64,000 nucleotides of DNA. It comes from Rothia sp. ZJ932. Its GTDB lineage: Bacteria; Actinomycetota; Actinomycetes; Actinomycetales; Micrococcaceae. Positions 47,277 to 56,068 of the stretch are shown here, piece after piece (within the stretch, counting starts at the first letter, position 1; the number at the start of each line of letters is the position of its first letter). Position numbers and translations under genes: made by a program. The notes under the pieces were generated by a model that had not been told where the DNA came from, made no database searches, and saw nothing but the letters and a program-made list of their open reading frames with translations. Where the stretch lies: assembly GCF_016924835.1 (NCBI RefSeq), contig NZ_CP070480.1, positions 1,612,001 to 1,676,000 of the forward strand, in the 5' to 3' direction.

Positions 47277-48143
47277 ATGACTATTGAAGTCAAGCCTCTG
47301 GCGGAGCAGGGTTTCGCTCCACCAGAGGCTCGTCAGTCAGGTGCTGGCACCTGGGGTCTTGGAGATATGACCGATCTTGAGCGTTCGTCTCAGCTGAAGC
47401 TAATGCGCGAAGGCAAGATGGGTTCTATTCACTCCTGGGAGCTAGTAACCGCTGTCGATGGTCCGGGTACCCGCATGACAGTGTTCATGAACGGTTGCCC
47501 GCTGCGCTGTCTCTACTGCCACAACCCCGATACTTTTCAGATGCGCGATGGCAAACCCATCATGATTGATGAGCTGCTGAAGAAAATTAAGCGCTACCGC
47601 AAGATTTTTAAGTCAACCGGTGGCGGTCTCACCATCTCTGGTGGTGAAGTTCTGATGCAGCGAGCTTTCGCAGAGAACCTGCTGATTAGTGCTAAATCTT
47701 TGGGCGTTCATACCTGCATTGATACCTCAGGGTACTTGGGCAAAACAGTGACCAATGAATTCTTGGACTACGTTGATCTGGTTCTGCTTGATATTAAATC
47801 GGGTGATGAGGAGACGTATAAAAAGGTCACCGGCAGAGAATTGCAGCCCACCATTGACTTTGGCGACAGGCTCAACGCGTTGGGTAAGGACGTGTGGATT
47901 CGCTTTGTCGCTGTACCCGGCTACACCGATTCTTATAAAAATGTTGAGAAGGTCGCCGATATTGTGTGCCGTTGGCCCAACGCGGTCAAGCGTGTGGAGG
48001 TTCTACCTTTCCACCAGATGGGCACCGATAAGTGGCAGTCACTGGGCTTGGAGTACAAGCTCGATGACGTAAAACCTCCGACTAAGGAGGAAACCGAGCG
48101 TATTCGCGATCAGTTCCGCGCCCGCGGGCTGACCGTCTACTAA
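47277..48143 (+). CDS. pflA: Pyruvate formate-lyase activating enzyme
   Basis: PflA is a radical-SAM enzyme that abstracts hydrogen from the PFL glycine. The cluster motif CxxxCxxC is Cys74, Cys78 and Cys81 (GCPLRCLYCHN); TISGGE and WIRFVAVPGYTD follow as in E. coli PflA. The 288-residue frame has about 47 residues before the family core at MGSIHSWELVTAVDGPG. The ATG at 47277 lacks a clear ribosome site and is followed by a strong hairpin. Alternative starts are ATG 47367 and ATG 47418, the latter after GAAGG. Long N-termini may be normal in actinobacterial PflA, so the start is unresolved. Confidence 0.93.
   Translation: MTIEVKPLAEQGFAPPEARQSGAGTWGLGDMTDLERSSQLKLMREGKMGSIHSWELVTAVDGPGTRMTVFMNGCPLRCLYCHNPDTFQMRDGKPIMIDELLKKIKRYRKIFKSTGGGLTISGGEVLMQRAFAENLLISAKSLGVHTCIDTSGYLGKTVTNEFLDYVDLVLLDIKSGDEETYKKVTGRELQPTIDFGDRLNALGKDVWIRFVAVPGYTDSYKNVEKVADIVCRWPNAVKRVEVLPFHQMGTDKWQSLGLEYKLDDVKPPTKEETERIRDQFRARGLTVY
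47294..47329 (+). other. Hairpin at the start of pflA
   Basis: GCCTCTGGCGGAGC (47294-47307) pairs with GCTCCACCAGAGGC (47316-47329) with one mismatch, around an 8-nt loop. No T-tract follows. It begins 26 bases after the stop codon of the glycyl-radical-domain gene and could protect that mRNA's 3' end or limit pflA expression. Confidence 0.65.
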
Positions 48144-48163
48144 AGGTTTCACCTATAGACTGT

Positions 48164-48213
48164 AAAACCCCGCTCACCTAGCCTTTATAGAATAGGGTGA
48201 GCGGGGTTTCTTT
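48164..48213. terminator. Bidirectional terminator between pflA and dxr
   Basis: AAACCCCGCTCACCTA pairs with TAGGGTGAGCGGGGTTT in a 16-17 bp stem. It is followed by TTTCTTT on the plus strand and preceded by As, so it can serve both convergent genes. Confidence 0.92.
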
Positions 48214-48237
48214 ATGCTCGAACGCTTGCGAGCATGG

Positions 48238-49548
48238 TTAGCTCAGAATCTCGTTGGCACGGGCGCGTGCCCATTTCTCTGCTTCAAGGACGGCGTCCAA
48301 GGTGAGATGTGCGTCCTCAGTTTTCGCTATCGAATTCTCATGTTCTTCAAGCACACGCTGAACGGTATCGATCATGTCGGTAAAACGAATTTTTCCGGCG
48401 TGGAAGGCAGCAACTGCTTCTTCATTAGAGGCATTAAAAGCGGCAGGGAAGGTTCCGCCGCGTTTGCCTGCCTGCTTAATCATCTCAACAGCAGGGAATG
48501 CCTGGTTATCGAGGGGTTCGAAGGTCCACTTACTAGACTGTGACCAGTCATAGGGGTTTGCAACGCCGGGGACGCGGTGGGGCCAGGTCAGCCCCAAGGC
48601 GATAGGAAGCAACATGGTAGGTGGGGACGCCTGAGCAATGGTTGAGCCGTCCACAAACTGCACCATGGAGTGTACCACCGACTGGCGGTGAACGGTCACG
48701 TCAATGCGGTCAAGATCTACACCAAAAAGATGGTGGGCTTCAAGGACTTCCAGCGCCTTATTAACCATAGATGCCGAGTTAGTAGTCACTACCAGACCCA
48801 TATCCCAAGTGGGGTGAGCCAACGCCTGAGCAGGAGTTACATCGTGCAACTGCTCACGGGTTTTACCGTGGAAAGGCCCACCGCTTGCCGTGAGAATAAG
48901 CCGGTCAATTTCGCGGTCAGTACCCGATGCTAAGGCTTGAGCGAGAGCTGAGTGTTCTGAGTCCACCGGAATCAAGGGCTGTTCGAGCGGCGAAGCGTCA
49001 ACCGCTGCGCGCACCAGCGGGCCACCAGCAATCAGCGACTCTTTATTAGCCAGCGCCACCTGCTGACCAGAGTGAAGAGCGGCAAGAGTCGGCTCTAAAC
49101 CAATAGAACCAGTAATACCGTTGAGCACCACGTCCGCCCCAAAAGTTGCAGCTTCGGTAGCGGCTTGCGGACCGTAGACAATACGCGGGGTGTAGCTAAC
49201 TCCGGCGACAGCGGCGGCGTCCTTGATCAGCTGGGTGAGTGTGGCAGCGTCCTCAGCGTTACCAGAGGTAGCCACCAGCGCCGCACCGGTAGTGACCGCC
49301 TGGCGGGCAAGCAACGGCAGGGATGAACGTCCCGCAGCTAAAGCAACTACGCGCAAGGGAGCGTCATGGCTACCGGTTAACGTTGAGGCAAGAGACGCCA
49401 TGTGGTCAATAACTTCGAGTGCCTGGGTACCAATGGAACCAGTAGAGCCAAGAATAGTTACCGTACGCCCCTCCCCCAGAAAATCAAGAAGCTCGGGGGT
49501 GAGAGATTCACGGGTGCCAAATTCAGGAGGTGTCGCGCCAAATTTCAT
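48238..49548 (-). CDS. dxr: 1-deoxy-D-xylulose 5-phosphate reductoisomerase
   Basis: Dxr makes MEP, the committed intermediate of the non-mevalonate isoprenoid pathway. NADPH-binding GSTGSIGTQALEVID lies near the N-terminus. Metal and substrate segments are IPVDSEHSA, LTASGGPF, HPTWDMG and HQSVVHSMV. I use the ATG at 49546-49548 (436 residues); the frame is open 32 codons further to a GTG at 49644 that would overlap the divergent gene. No ribosome site is visible, but CATACT lies about 10 bases upstream, so the message could be leaderless. Confidence 0.94.
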   Translation of the reverse strand: MKFGATPPEFGTRESLTPELLDFLGEGRTVTILGSTGSIGTQALEVIDHMASLASTLTGSHDAPLRVVALAAGRSSLPLLARQAVTTGAALVATSGNAEDAATLTQLIKDAAAVAGVSYTPRIVYGPQAATEAATFGADVVLNGITGSIGLEPTLAALHSGQQVALANKESLIAGGPLVRAAVDASPLEQPLIPVDSEHSALAQALASGTDREIDRLILTASGGPFHGKTREQLHDVTPAQALAHPTWDMGLVVTTNSASMVNKALEVLEAHHLFGVDLDRIDVTVHRQSVVHSMVQFVDGSTIAQASPPTMLLPIALGLTWPHRVPGVANPYDWSQSSKWTFEPLDNQAFPAVEMIKQAGKRGGTFPAAFNASNEEAVAAFHAGKIRFTDMIDTVQRVLEEHENSIAKTEDAHLTLDAVLEAEKWARARANEILS

Positions 49549-49634
49549 GGTTTTAAGTATGGCACGCTCTTGTGCCGCTGTTTCCTCCCTAGAATGAAAG
49601 AGAATTGGTTTTTTGTTGGAGGAAGGCAGATGGT

Positions 49635-50633
49635 ATGCAGGCACCCGAGGTTCAGAGACCGGGCATGAGCACTCTTATACCGTATGCACTGCAGCAGATA
49701 CCGAAAGTGCAGCGGGTTGATCCCTCGCTACGCCACTGGATGCTCTACACCCCCTGGCATGTAAAAATGGGGTTGAAAGTGCGTGTACGCAACTGGAAGA
49801 AGTTTGAAGCGCAACCTGAACAGCAACAGCCTGTACGGGTGCGGGTCATTACGCCGAGTGTTGAGGGTTTAGCAGGCGGTCAGCCGTCTTTTCTGAATGT
49901 TCCTGAGACAAGAACCAGCAATGGCGCTGTCCTTTTTATTCACGGTGGCGGGCATTTACGCGGGGTCGCTGAGCCAGACCAGCCTTTTGTGAAACGCCTG
50001 GCACGGGCAGTGGGCGTTCCCATCTTAAGCGTTGCCTATAGGTCTGCGGAGGAGGAGCCCTTCCCCGCCGATTTAGACGATTGCTATGTTTCCTTGCGCT
50101 GGTTGCAGATGAATACCCAGAAACTAGGTATCGACCCGGCAAAGATTGCCGTGGTAGGCAAGAGTGCCGGTGGTGGCCTGGCAGCAGCATTGGTGCAGAA
50201 GGCTCTCGATTCAGGGCATCCGGTGGGTTTTCAGGGGCTGCTCTACCCCATGTTGGATGACCGCACCGCTTTGCGTGATGAGCACGAGCATCGCGGGGAA
50301 TTTTTCTGGTCGGATGCGTGGAACAAGTACGCCTGGAATCTCTACCTGGGTGAGCAGGTGCAAGAGGAGAACGCCCCAAAATATGCCGCACCTGCCCGCC
50401 GCGAAAACTACGAGGGTCTGCCTAACACCTGGTTGGGCGTCGGCACACTCGACCTTTTTCACCCGGAATGTCTGACATACGCCCAGAACCTTCACGACGC
50501 CGGGGTTCAGGTACAAACCATTGAGATACCGGGTATGTTCCACGGTGCCGATCTCATGTTCCCCCAAGCCACCGCGTCTTTGAAACTCTGGAACTCGCTG
50601 TTTGTTGCCTTAGAAAAGTTCTTTGCCGGGTAA
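49635..50633 (+). CDS. Alpha/beta hydrolase (HSL-type esterase)
   Basis: The 332-residue protein has the oxyanion motif HGGG (FIHGGGHLRG near residue 110), the nucleophile elbow GKSAGGG, and the His of MFHGADLMFP near the C-terminus. The acid residue is probably Asp in VGTLDLFHPE. This is the hormone-sensitive-lipase-like esterase group; the substrate is unknown. The ATG at 49635 has GGAGGAAGG at about eight bases, so the longer frame from 49605 is rejected. It is divergent from dxr and converges on the ABC exporter. Confidence 0.87.
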   Translation: MQAPEVQRPGMSTLIPYALQQIPKVQRVDPSLRHWMLYTPWHVKMGLKVRVRNWKKFEAQPEQQQPVRVRVITPSVEGLAGGQPSFLNVPETRTSNGAVLFIHGGGHLRGVAEPDQPFVKRLARAVGVPILSVAYRSAEEEPFPADLDDCYVSLRWLQMNTQKLGIDPAKIAVVGKSAGGGLAAALVQKALDSGHPVGFQGLLYPMLDDRTALRDEHEHRGEFFWSDAWNKYAWNLYLGEQVQEENAPKYAAPARRENYEGLPNTWLGVGTLDLFHPECLTYAQNLHDAGVQVQTIEIPGMFHGADLMFPQATASLKLWNSLFVALEKFFAG

Positions 50634-50659
50634 GACATTTTCCCGGAACTGACAAGAAA

Positions 50660-50721
50660 GTACCCCGCGTTAGTGTGAAAGTACTCTTCGTAAAGACAGT
50701 ACTTTCACGCTAGCGCGGTAC
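50660..50721. terminator. Long hairpin between convergent esterase and ABC exporter genes
   Basis: GTACCCCGCGTTAGTGTGAAAGTACT pairs with AGTACTTTCACGCTAGCGCGGTAC, a stem of about 24-26 bp with a few mismatches. It probably terminates both genes. Confidence 0.85.
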
Positions 50722-50737
50722 GATTCTGTGCAGATTA

Positions 50738-52561
50738 TTAGCTGACGATATCGAAGCTCTGCAACCTCTTCTTATCGGATTTCTTACCGGAACCTTGCAG
50801 TGCCAGAAGCTCTGCGTAGATACCACCGGAGGCGGCAAGTTCTGCTGGGCTACCGATTTCGTCGATGTGCCCGTCCTTGAGCGTCACGATGCGATCCACC
50901 GCCGAAATCGTCGAAAGGCGGTGGGCGATAATCAACGATGTGCGACCCTCCATCAGTTCGTCTAATCCCTTCTGAACAGCTCGCTCAGCCTTGGTATCAA
51001 GAGCCGACGTTGCCTCATCCAAAATCAGGATCGGCGCGTCCTTGAGAATAGCGCGAGCCACCGCAATACGCTGCTTCTGACCGCCCGAAAGTTTCAGACC
51101 GCGTTCGCCAATCAAAGAGTCATAACCGTCGGCGAACTTCTCAATAAAGGTGTGGGCATTAGCCTTCTGTGCGGCAGCCACAATTTGCTCGCGGGTGGCA
51201 TGCGGGTTGGAGTAGGCGATATTCTCAGCGATAGTTCCCGAGAACAAAGAAGCGTCCTGGAAAACCATTCCGATGCGAGAACGTAGCTGCTCCAAATCTG
51301 CACTGGCGATGTCGTGACCGTCAACAACAACCTTACCCTCACGCGGGTCGTAGAGACCCTCAAGCAAAGCCATGAGAGTAGACTTGCCGCCGCCCGATTC
51401 GCCCACGAAAGCGATCTTTTCCCCGCGTTTAATAGTCAGGTCAATGTTTTCTAGAACGTTAGCTTCGCCCTCGTAGCCGAAAGCCACACGGTCAAAGGCT
51501 ATGAGGTTACCGCCGGGCTGGGTTGTCAGCGGGGACGTGCGGACGCCTTCGGTCTGTGCCTCTGCGCCTACTAGAGCTAGGGCGCGCATGTCAGCGTCAA
51601 GAGCCATCACATCGAAGTAATCCTTTGAACCGGCGATCGCTCGCTGAGCAGAATCAACAACCCAGCTCAAAGACGAAATGGGGTGTACTGCCATATTCAT
51701 AAGCTGGATAAGAAGCACCATGTCGCCGATAGTGAAGTCGCCGCGGAGAGTACGCACGAAAATCATGAGGTAAAGACCGAAAAAGATGAGGTCAAGAAAG
51801 CCGCGGCGGGCAACATCCATACGGTGCCAGTAAGAGGACTGAGAGCGGGTGAGTCCAATTGTTTTTGCAAAGTGGCTGCTGAAGAGCCCGAGTTCGCGGC
51901 GCTCCTGTCCAAAGGATTTAACAACGCGAATCTGACCGATGACCTCATTGAAGCGACCGGAGGCGATGTCAATGTTCTTGTTCTTGTCGCCTTCCCAGAC
52001 CTGCCATTTTTCACTGGTCTTTGAGGTGAGCCAGAAGTAGACCGGGAAGATAATCACCAGCAGCAGTGCCAGCGGCCAGTAGTACCAGCCGCTAATAGCA
52101 ATCACGGCGATGGTCGTGATAATCATCGTGAAGAAGGAGTTGGAGAACATCTTCACGAAGTTAGTGATTTCGGTAATTGAACGGTTAAGCCGCGAAATGA
52201 TAGTTCCTGTGAGCTCCGAATCGAAGTAGCTCTGGGGCAAAACCATGAGCTTTTCGTAGTAGCGGTTAGAGAGGATGGTACGCATTTTCTGGCTCATCAC
52301 GTCGCCCCAAAAGCCCCCGATATTAGAAATGACGGTGTTGAACAGCTGAGAGGCAAAGTAGGCAACTGCGAACCAGATGATGATGCTCACCGGTTGCGGA
52401 TCTGAGCCGTTGAGGGTGTTGACTACCGTATCGGTGGCGCCTTTGATGACGAACGGTGCAGCAAGCGCTGTGATAGAAACAGCGATGGAACAAACGATAA
52501 TTCCTACGTAGTAGGGCATGAGTTCCTTGGTGGCACTCATGATTCTAAAGATGCTTTTCAT
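50738..52561 (-). CDS. ABC exporter (fused membrane and ATPase domains)
   Basis: The 607-residue half-transporter has six membrane helices in residues 1-310. Its ATPase domain has Walker A GESGGGKSTL near residue 390, Q-loop MVFQDASLFSG, signature LSGGQKQR, and Walker B ILILDEATSALD. It should act as a dimer; no partner gene is adjacent, so a homodimer is likely. The substrate (drug, lipid or peptide) cannot be told. GlsB-type and actP genes lie upstream on the same strand, behind terminators. Confidence 0.92.
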   Translation of the reverse strand: MKSIFRIMSATKELMPYYVGIIVCSIAVSITALAAPFVIKGATDTVVNTLNGSDPQPVSIIIWFAVAYFASQLFNTVISNIGGFWGDVMSQKMRTILSNRYYEKLMVLPQSYFDSELTGTIISRLNRSITEITNFVKMFSNSFFTMIITTIAVIAISGWYYWPLALLLVIIFPVYFWLTSKTSEKWQVWEGDKNKNIDIASGRFNEVIGQIRVVKSFGQERRELGLFSSHFAKTIGLTRSQSSYWHRMDVARRGFLDLIFFGLYLMIFVRTLRGDFTIGDMVLLIQLMNMAVHPISSLSWVVDSAQRAIAGSKDYFDVMALDADMRALALVGAEAQTEGVRTSPLTTQPGGNLIAFDRVAFGYEGEANVLENIDLTIKRGEKIAFVGESGGGKSTLMALLEGLYDPREGKVVVDGHDIASADLEQLRSRIGMVFQDASLFSGTIAENIAYSNPHATREQIVAAAQKANAHTFIEKFADGYDSLIGERGLKLSGGQKQRIAVARAILKDAPILILDEATSALDTKAERAVQKGLDELMEGRTSLIIAHRLSTISAVDRIVTLKDGHIDEIGSPAELAASGGIYAELLALQGSGKKSDKKRLQSFDIVS

Positions 52562-52680
52562 GCGGTTTCTTTCTCAACCTTCAGGTGCGTGTGTTTCTTC
52601 CACTGTGCCAGTTCTTCTGTAGTCGGCGGTTATTTAGTGCGGTTATTTTGCCCATACCCCAGCTACTTGCAGTGCCCGCA

Positions 52681-52719
52681 CAAACAAAGCACCCGCGTCC
52701 TTGATATAAGGACGCGGGT
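52681..52719 (-). terminator. Terminator downstream of the GlsB-type gene
   Basis: A perfect 12-bp stem (ACCCGCGTCCTT 52691-52702 with AAGGACGCGGGT 52708-52719) has a 5-nt loop. It is followed by GCTTTGTTTG on the minus strand. Confidence 0.88.
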
Positions 52720-52744
52720 GGAAAGTTATGTAAGTCGCCAGGAC

Positions 52745-53005
52745 TTAGCGGCGCTTGGTTACCGCACCGTAAATCCACAGAACGATCAGTGAACCAATAA
52801 CTGCGGTAAAGAGAGTGCCGATACTGAATGACTGAATGCCGTCTGACAGACCGGGAACCATACTACCCAAGAAGCCACCGAGCATAGCGCCTACGATGCC
52901 GAGAACCATAGTGACGAGGATGCCACCACCCTGCTTGCCGGGCATGATGAGCTTAGCGAGTGCGCCAGCAATAAGACCAAGAATAATCCAACCAATGATA
53001 CCCAT
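52745..53005 (-). CDS. GlsB/YeaQ/YmgE family stress membrane protein
   Basis: The 86-residue membrane protein begins MGIIGWIILGLIAGALAKLI and has three Gly-rich helices with PGKQGGG after the first, the Transgly_assoc (GlsB/YeaQ) pattern. Members are induced by general stress or stationary phase; a biochemical role is unknown. AGGAG precedes the ATG at 53003-53005, so the longer open frame is not used. A strong terminator follows; it is monocistronic. Confidence 0.9.
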   Translation of the reverse strand: MGIIGWIILGLIAGALAKLIMPGKQGGGILVTMVLGIVGAMLGGFLGSMVPGLSDGIQSFSIGTLFTAVIGSLIVLWIYGAVTKRR

Positions 53006-53183
53006 GAGGTTTTCTCCTATGTATGTGTTCATGCAAACGCCATTAAATTGCGTTATGCTGTTGAACCTCATCTTATCTGCTTTACAAGGAAAATATAAGC
53101 TGTCTTGGGGATTTCACCAGAAAGTATGTTTTTATTCATAGTGCAGTGAGAATATACGGGCTAAAACCGTCACAGCCACAAAA

Positions 53184-53247
53184 ATTTACCGGCTCACCGT
53201 GCTTTTGTCTCTACTGCGAGAGGCGGTAGCAGGGCGTGCCGGTAAAT
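53184..53247 (-). terminator. Hairpin downstream of actP
   Basis: ATTTACCGGC (53184-53193) pairs perfectly with GCCGGTAAAT (53238-53247). A second, smaller stem (CTACTGC with GCGGTAG) lies inside. On the minus strand it is followed by TTTTGTGG. Confidence 0.75.
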
Positions 53248-53273
53248 CTTTTGAGGGGTGTTACTGATTGTTT

Positions 53274-54890
53274 TTAGTGGTCGATTGCGCCCTCTGCGCC
53301 GACGCCGGTGAGTGAGCGAACTTCCATCTCAGCCTGCTTATACTCGTCCTCTGAACCATCCGTCAAGGAGCCGATGAAGCCCAAGAGGAAAGCCAGCGGA
53401 ATGGAAACCAAGCCGGGGTTGCTCAGCGGGAAGATCGCAAAATCCGCTCCGGGAATCATTGAAGTTTCAGCGCCCGAGAGAACCGGGGAGAAAATGATGA
53501 GAACAACCGACGAGATCAGACCACCGTACATTGACCACACCGCGCCGCGAGTAGTAAAACCCTTCCAGAACAGTGAGAACAAAATGGTGGGCAGGTTAGC
53601 CGAGGCAGCAACCGCGAAAGCAAGCGCTACCAAGAAAGCAACGTTCTGCCCCTGGGCACCGATGCCACCTGCAACCGCCAGCAAACCGATAACAACCACG
53701 GTAGTCTTAGCAACCTTGATTTCTTTCTTGGGGTCAGCCTCACCCTTGCAGATCACCGAGGTGTAAATATCGTGAGCGAAGGATGCTGATGCGGTGATAG
53801 CAAGACCAGCAACCACAGCCAGAATAGTTGCAAACGCAATAGCTGCTACCAGCCCCATGAGTACTGAGCCACCCAGATGGAAAGCCAGCAACGGAGCCGC
53901 CGAGTTCACACCGCCGGGTGCTGCTTTAATCGCGTCCTGACCAACCAGAGCTGCGGCACCGTAACCCAGCACCAAGGTGAAGAGGTAGAACAAGCCAATG
54001 AGACTAATAGCCCACACCACCGACTTACGAGCTTCTTTAGCGGTGGGCACCGTGTAAAAACGCATGAGCACGTGTGGCAGACCAGCCGCACCGAAGACCA
54101 AAGCCAATGACAGTGAAATAAAGTCGAGCTTAGCGATTTCGCTGTGACCGTACTTGAGTCCGGGTTCAAGCAGGGCGGGGTTGCCAGTATTTTCAACCGC
54201 AGCCCCCAGCAGAGCTGAGAGGCTAAAGCCGTTGAGAGCTAGAATCCAAACGGTCATGACACCCACCGCCGCAAGCAAGAGGCAAGCCTTGATAATCTGA
54301 ACCCAAGTTGTGCCCTTCATTCCACCGATGAGTACGTACACGATCATCAGCACGCCCACAATAACGATCACCAGCGACTGCCCTGCCTTGGAGCTAATAC
54401 CCATCAGCAGTGAAACCAGCGCACCTGCACCAGCCATCTGAGCCAGTAAGTAGAAGAGGGTTACGGCAAGGGTTGAGATACACGCTGCAATACGCACCGG
54501 GCGCTGACGCAAACGGAAAGACAGCACATCTGCCATAGTGAATTTACCGGTGTTACGCAGCATCTCAGCGACCAGTAGCAAAGCCACCAGCCACGCTACT
54601 AAGAAGCCAATGGAGTAGAGAAAGCCGTCATACCCCTGAAGTGCAATAGCACCCACGATGCCCAAGAAGGACGCTGCTGAGAGGTAATCACCGGCGATGG
54701 CGAGACCGTTCTGAGTGCCGCTGAAGGAGCGTCCACCTGCGTAGTAGTCTGCGGCGGTTTTATTGTTTTTGGACGCGCGCAGCACCACCACCATGGTGGC
54801 TGCCACGAACAGCCCAAAAACGAGCATGTTGATCCAGGGGGTGCCTACGGTTTCTTGCGCCTCGCCTGCTGCTATGACAAGAGTATTCAT
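53274..54890 (-). CDS. actP: Cation/acetate symporter (sodium:solute symporter family)
   Basis: The 538-residue protein has about 13 helices and the SSF segments ADYYAGGRSFSGTQNGLAIAGDYLSAASFLG near residue 48 and GAAGLPHVLMRFYTVPTAKEAR near residue 270. These match ActP-type transporters, which take up acetate and other short carboxylates with a cation. Its ATG overlaps the stop of the upstream DUF485 gene (ATGA), the usual actP pairing. Together they suggest acetate uptake; the pfl operon is another acetyl-CoA route in the window, though a link is only inference. Confidence 0.92.
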   Translation of the reverse strand: MNTLVIAAGEAQETVGTPWINMLVFGLFVAATMVVVLRASKNNKTAADYYAGGRSFSGTQNGLAIAGDYLSAASFLGIVGAIALQGYDGFLYSIGFLVAWLVALLLVAEMLRNTGKFTMADVLSFRLRQRPVRIAACISTLAVTLFYLLAQMAGAGALVSLLMGISSKAGQSLVIVIVGVLMIVYVLIGGMKGTTWVQIIKACLLLAAVGVMTVWILALNGFSLSALLGAAVENTGNPALLEPGLKYGHSEIAKLDFISLSLALVFGAAGLPHVLMRFYTVPTAKEARKSVVWAISLIGLFYLFTLVLGYGAAALVGQDAIKAAPGGVNSAAPLLAFHLGGSVLMGLVAAIAFATILAVVAGLAITASASFAHDIYTSVICKGEADPKKEIKVAKTTVVVIGLLAVAGGIGAQGQNVAFLVALAFAVAASANLPTILFSLFWKGFTTRGAVWSMYGGLISSVVLIIFSPVLSGAETSMIPGADFAIFPLSNPGLVSIPLAFLLGFIGSLTDGSEDEYKQAEMEVRSLTGVGAEGAIDH

Positions 54891-55288
54891 GAGTGGCTCC
54901 CGCGGGTGTGAGTTGAGAGGTAAACATCGTTTTCGAGGTCAGCACGCAAAGCCGCTGCCTGGGGGTCAAGAGTGCGGTTAGCAAAACGTACGTACAGTCC
55001 TGTAATCGCAAAGGTAGAAACGAACTGCAGAAGACCCATCACAACACCCACATTGATGTTGCCCCATACCTTGGTTGTCATGAAGCTGGGCACGTAAATC
55101 GCCAAAATTGCGTAGAGAAAATACCAGACGAGAAAGATAAGCGCCATCGGGAAAATAAAAGAACGCTGGTCTTTGCGAAGTTTCTGAAAGGCATCGCTAC
55201 GCTGCGCTGCCGCGAAATCTACCCGATCTGCGTCGAAGGCTCGTGCCTCCGGTGCCGGTGCCGGTGTTGGTGTTGGTTGCTGGGTCAT
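54887..55288 (-). CDS. DUF485 membrane protein, ActP partner (YjcH-like)
   Basis: The 133-residue protein has a Pro/Thr/Ala-rich N-terminus, the DUF485 pattern (SDAFQKLRKDQRSFIFPMALIF) and two membrane helices ending near residue 100. Such proteins are encoded directly before actP and are thought to assist it. GGAGGTGGG precedes the ATG at 55286-55288, so the longer open frame is rejected. The stop codon overlaps the actP start. Confidence 0.92.
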   Translation of the reverse strand: MTQQPTPTPAPAPEARAFDADRVDFAAAQRSDAFQKLRKDQRSFIFPMALIFLVWYFLYAILAIYVPSFMTTKVWGNINVGVVMGLLQFVSTFAITGLYVRFANRTLDPQAAALRADLENDVYLSTHTRGSHS

Positions 55289-55400
55289 ATAACCCACCTC
55301 CTCAATTTTATATGACTGAGATAACAATATTATGAGTTCTGAGTCACATGGAGAATTTGGGGTAAAAAATATTTTCGGCGAGTCGCACAACACATCGGGT

Positions 55401-55438
55401 ATAAGAAAACCGCCCTCACCACAGGGGCAAGAGCGGTT
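55401..55438 (-). terminator. Terminator downstream of the DivIVA-motif gene
   Basis: AACCGCCCT (55408-55416) pairs with AGAGCGGTT (55430-55438), with one wobble. It is followed by TTCTTAT on the minus strand. Confidence 0.75.
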
Positions 55439-55470
55439 AACACCAGCACAGGCGCTGAATACCTCACAAC

Positions 55471-56055
55471 CTACTTCAGGTAGTGCATCAAATCCAAGCA
55501 ACGATCCAAAAAAGCGTCCACCTGGGTTTCATCGTACGATTTAGCACCCGTAGCGGAACGGAAAACAGCACCACGAATCAGCTGCACGTCAACATCGTCC
55601 GACATCTTAAACTCGGTTGCCAGTTGCTGGCACAGTGAATCCACATCAGCAATAAGATACCCTTTGGTCAGCTTCTTTGAGGGGTGTCTAAAACGCTGAC
55701 CAGCCGGACGCTGTAACCTACCCATAATCGTTTCAGCAAGCTGCTCAATGTGGGCGCTCCAAGCGCTCATCCCATGCTCAGCAATAAACCCCCGACGCTC
55801 AATCGCCGCGAAGCGATCCTCAACGCGATCAAGAGCCGAATCAACGTCCTCAATGCAATAGCCGCCGGGTGCTGGAGGGAAGCTCTTCATGCGTATCGAA
55901 CGCGCCGTCGAACCACCGGAGGCAGATTCACCGGCACGCAAGCTCTCATAATCATTAGCAAGCTCATCAAAATACTCATCCACAGCTTCAACGCTGTAGC
56001 CAACCTTACGCCCCTTCGCCAGAGCAAACTCAGAAATTCTTTTCTGCACGATCAT
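55471..56055 (-). CDS. DivIVA-motif repeat protein
   Basis: The 194-residue protein contains four spaced copies of a DivIVA-like motif with a Gly/Ser-Tyr followed by a Val-Asp pair: GYSVEAVDEYFDEL near residue 19, GYCIEDVDSALDRV near 65, GYLIADVDSLCQQL near 131 and SYDETQVDAFLDRC near 173. Each is preceded by a basic or aromatic stretch, as in the membrane-binding start of DivIVA. No long coiled coil follows. Function is unknown; a role near the cell pole or in envelope growth is inferred from the motif and the cdsA neighbourhood. It starts 13 bp after the cdsA stop. Confidence 0.7.
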   Translation of the reverse strand: MIVQKRISEFALAKGRKVGYSVEAVDEYFDELANDYESLRAGESASGGSTARSIRMKSFPPAPGGYCIEDVDSALDRVEDRFAAIERRGFIAEHGMSAWSAHIEQLAETIMGRLQRPAGQRFRHPSKKLTKGYLIADVDSLCQQLATEFKMSDDVDVQLIRGAVFRSATGAKSYDETQVDAFLDRCLDLMHYLK

Positions 56056-56068
56056 TTCTACCTTCCAC

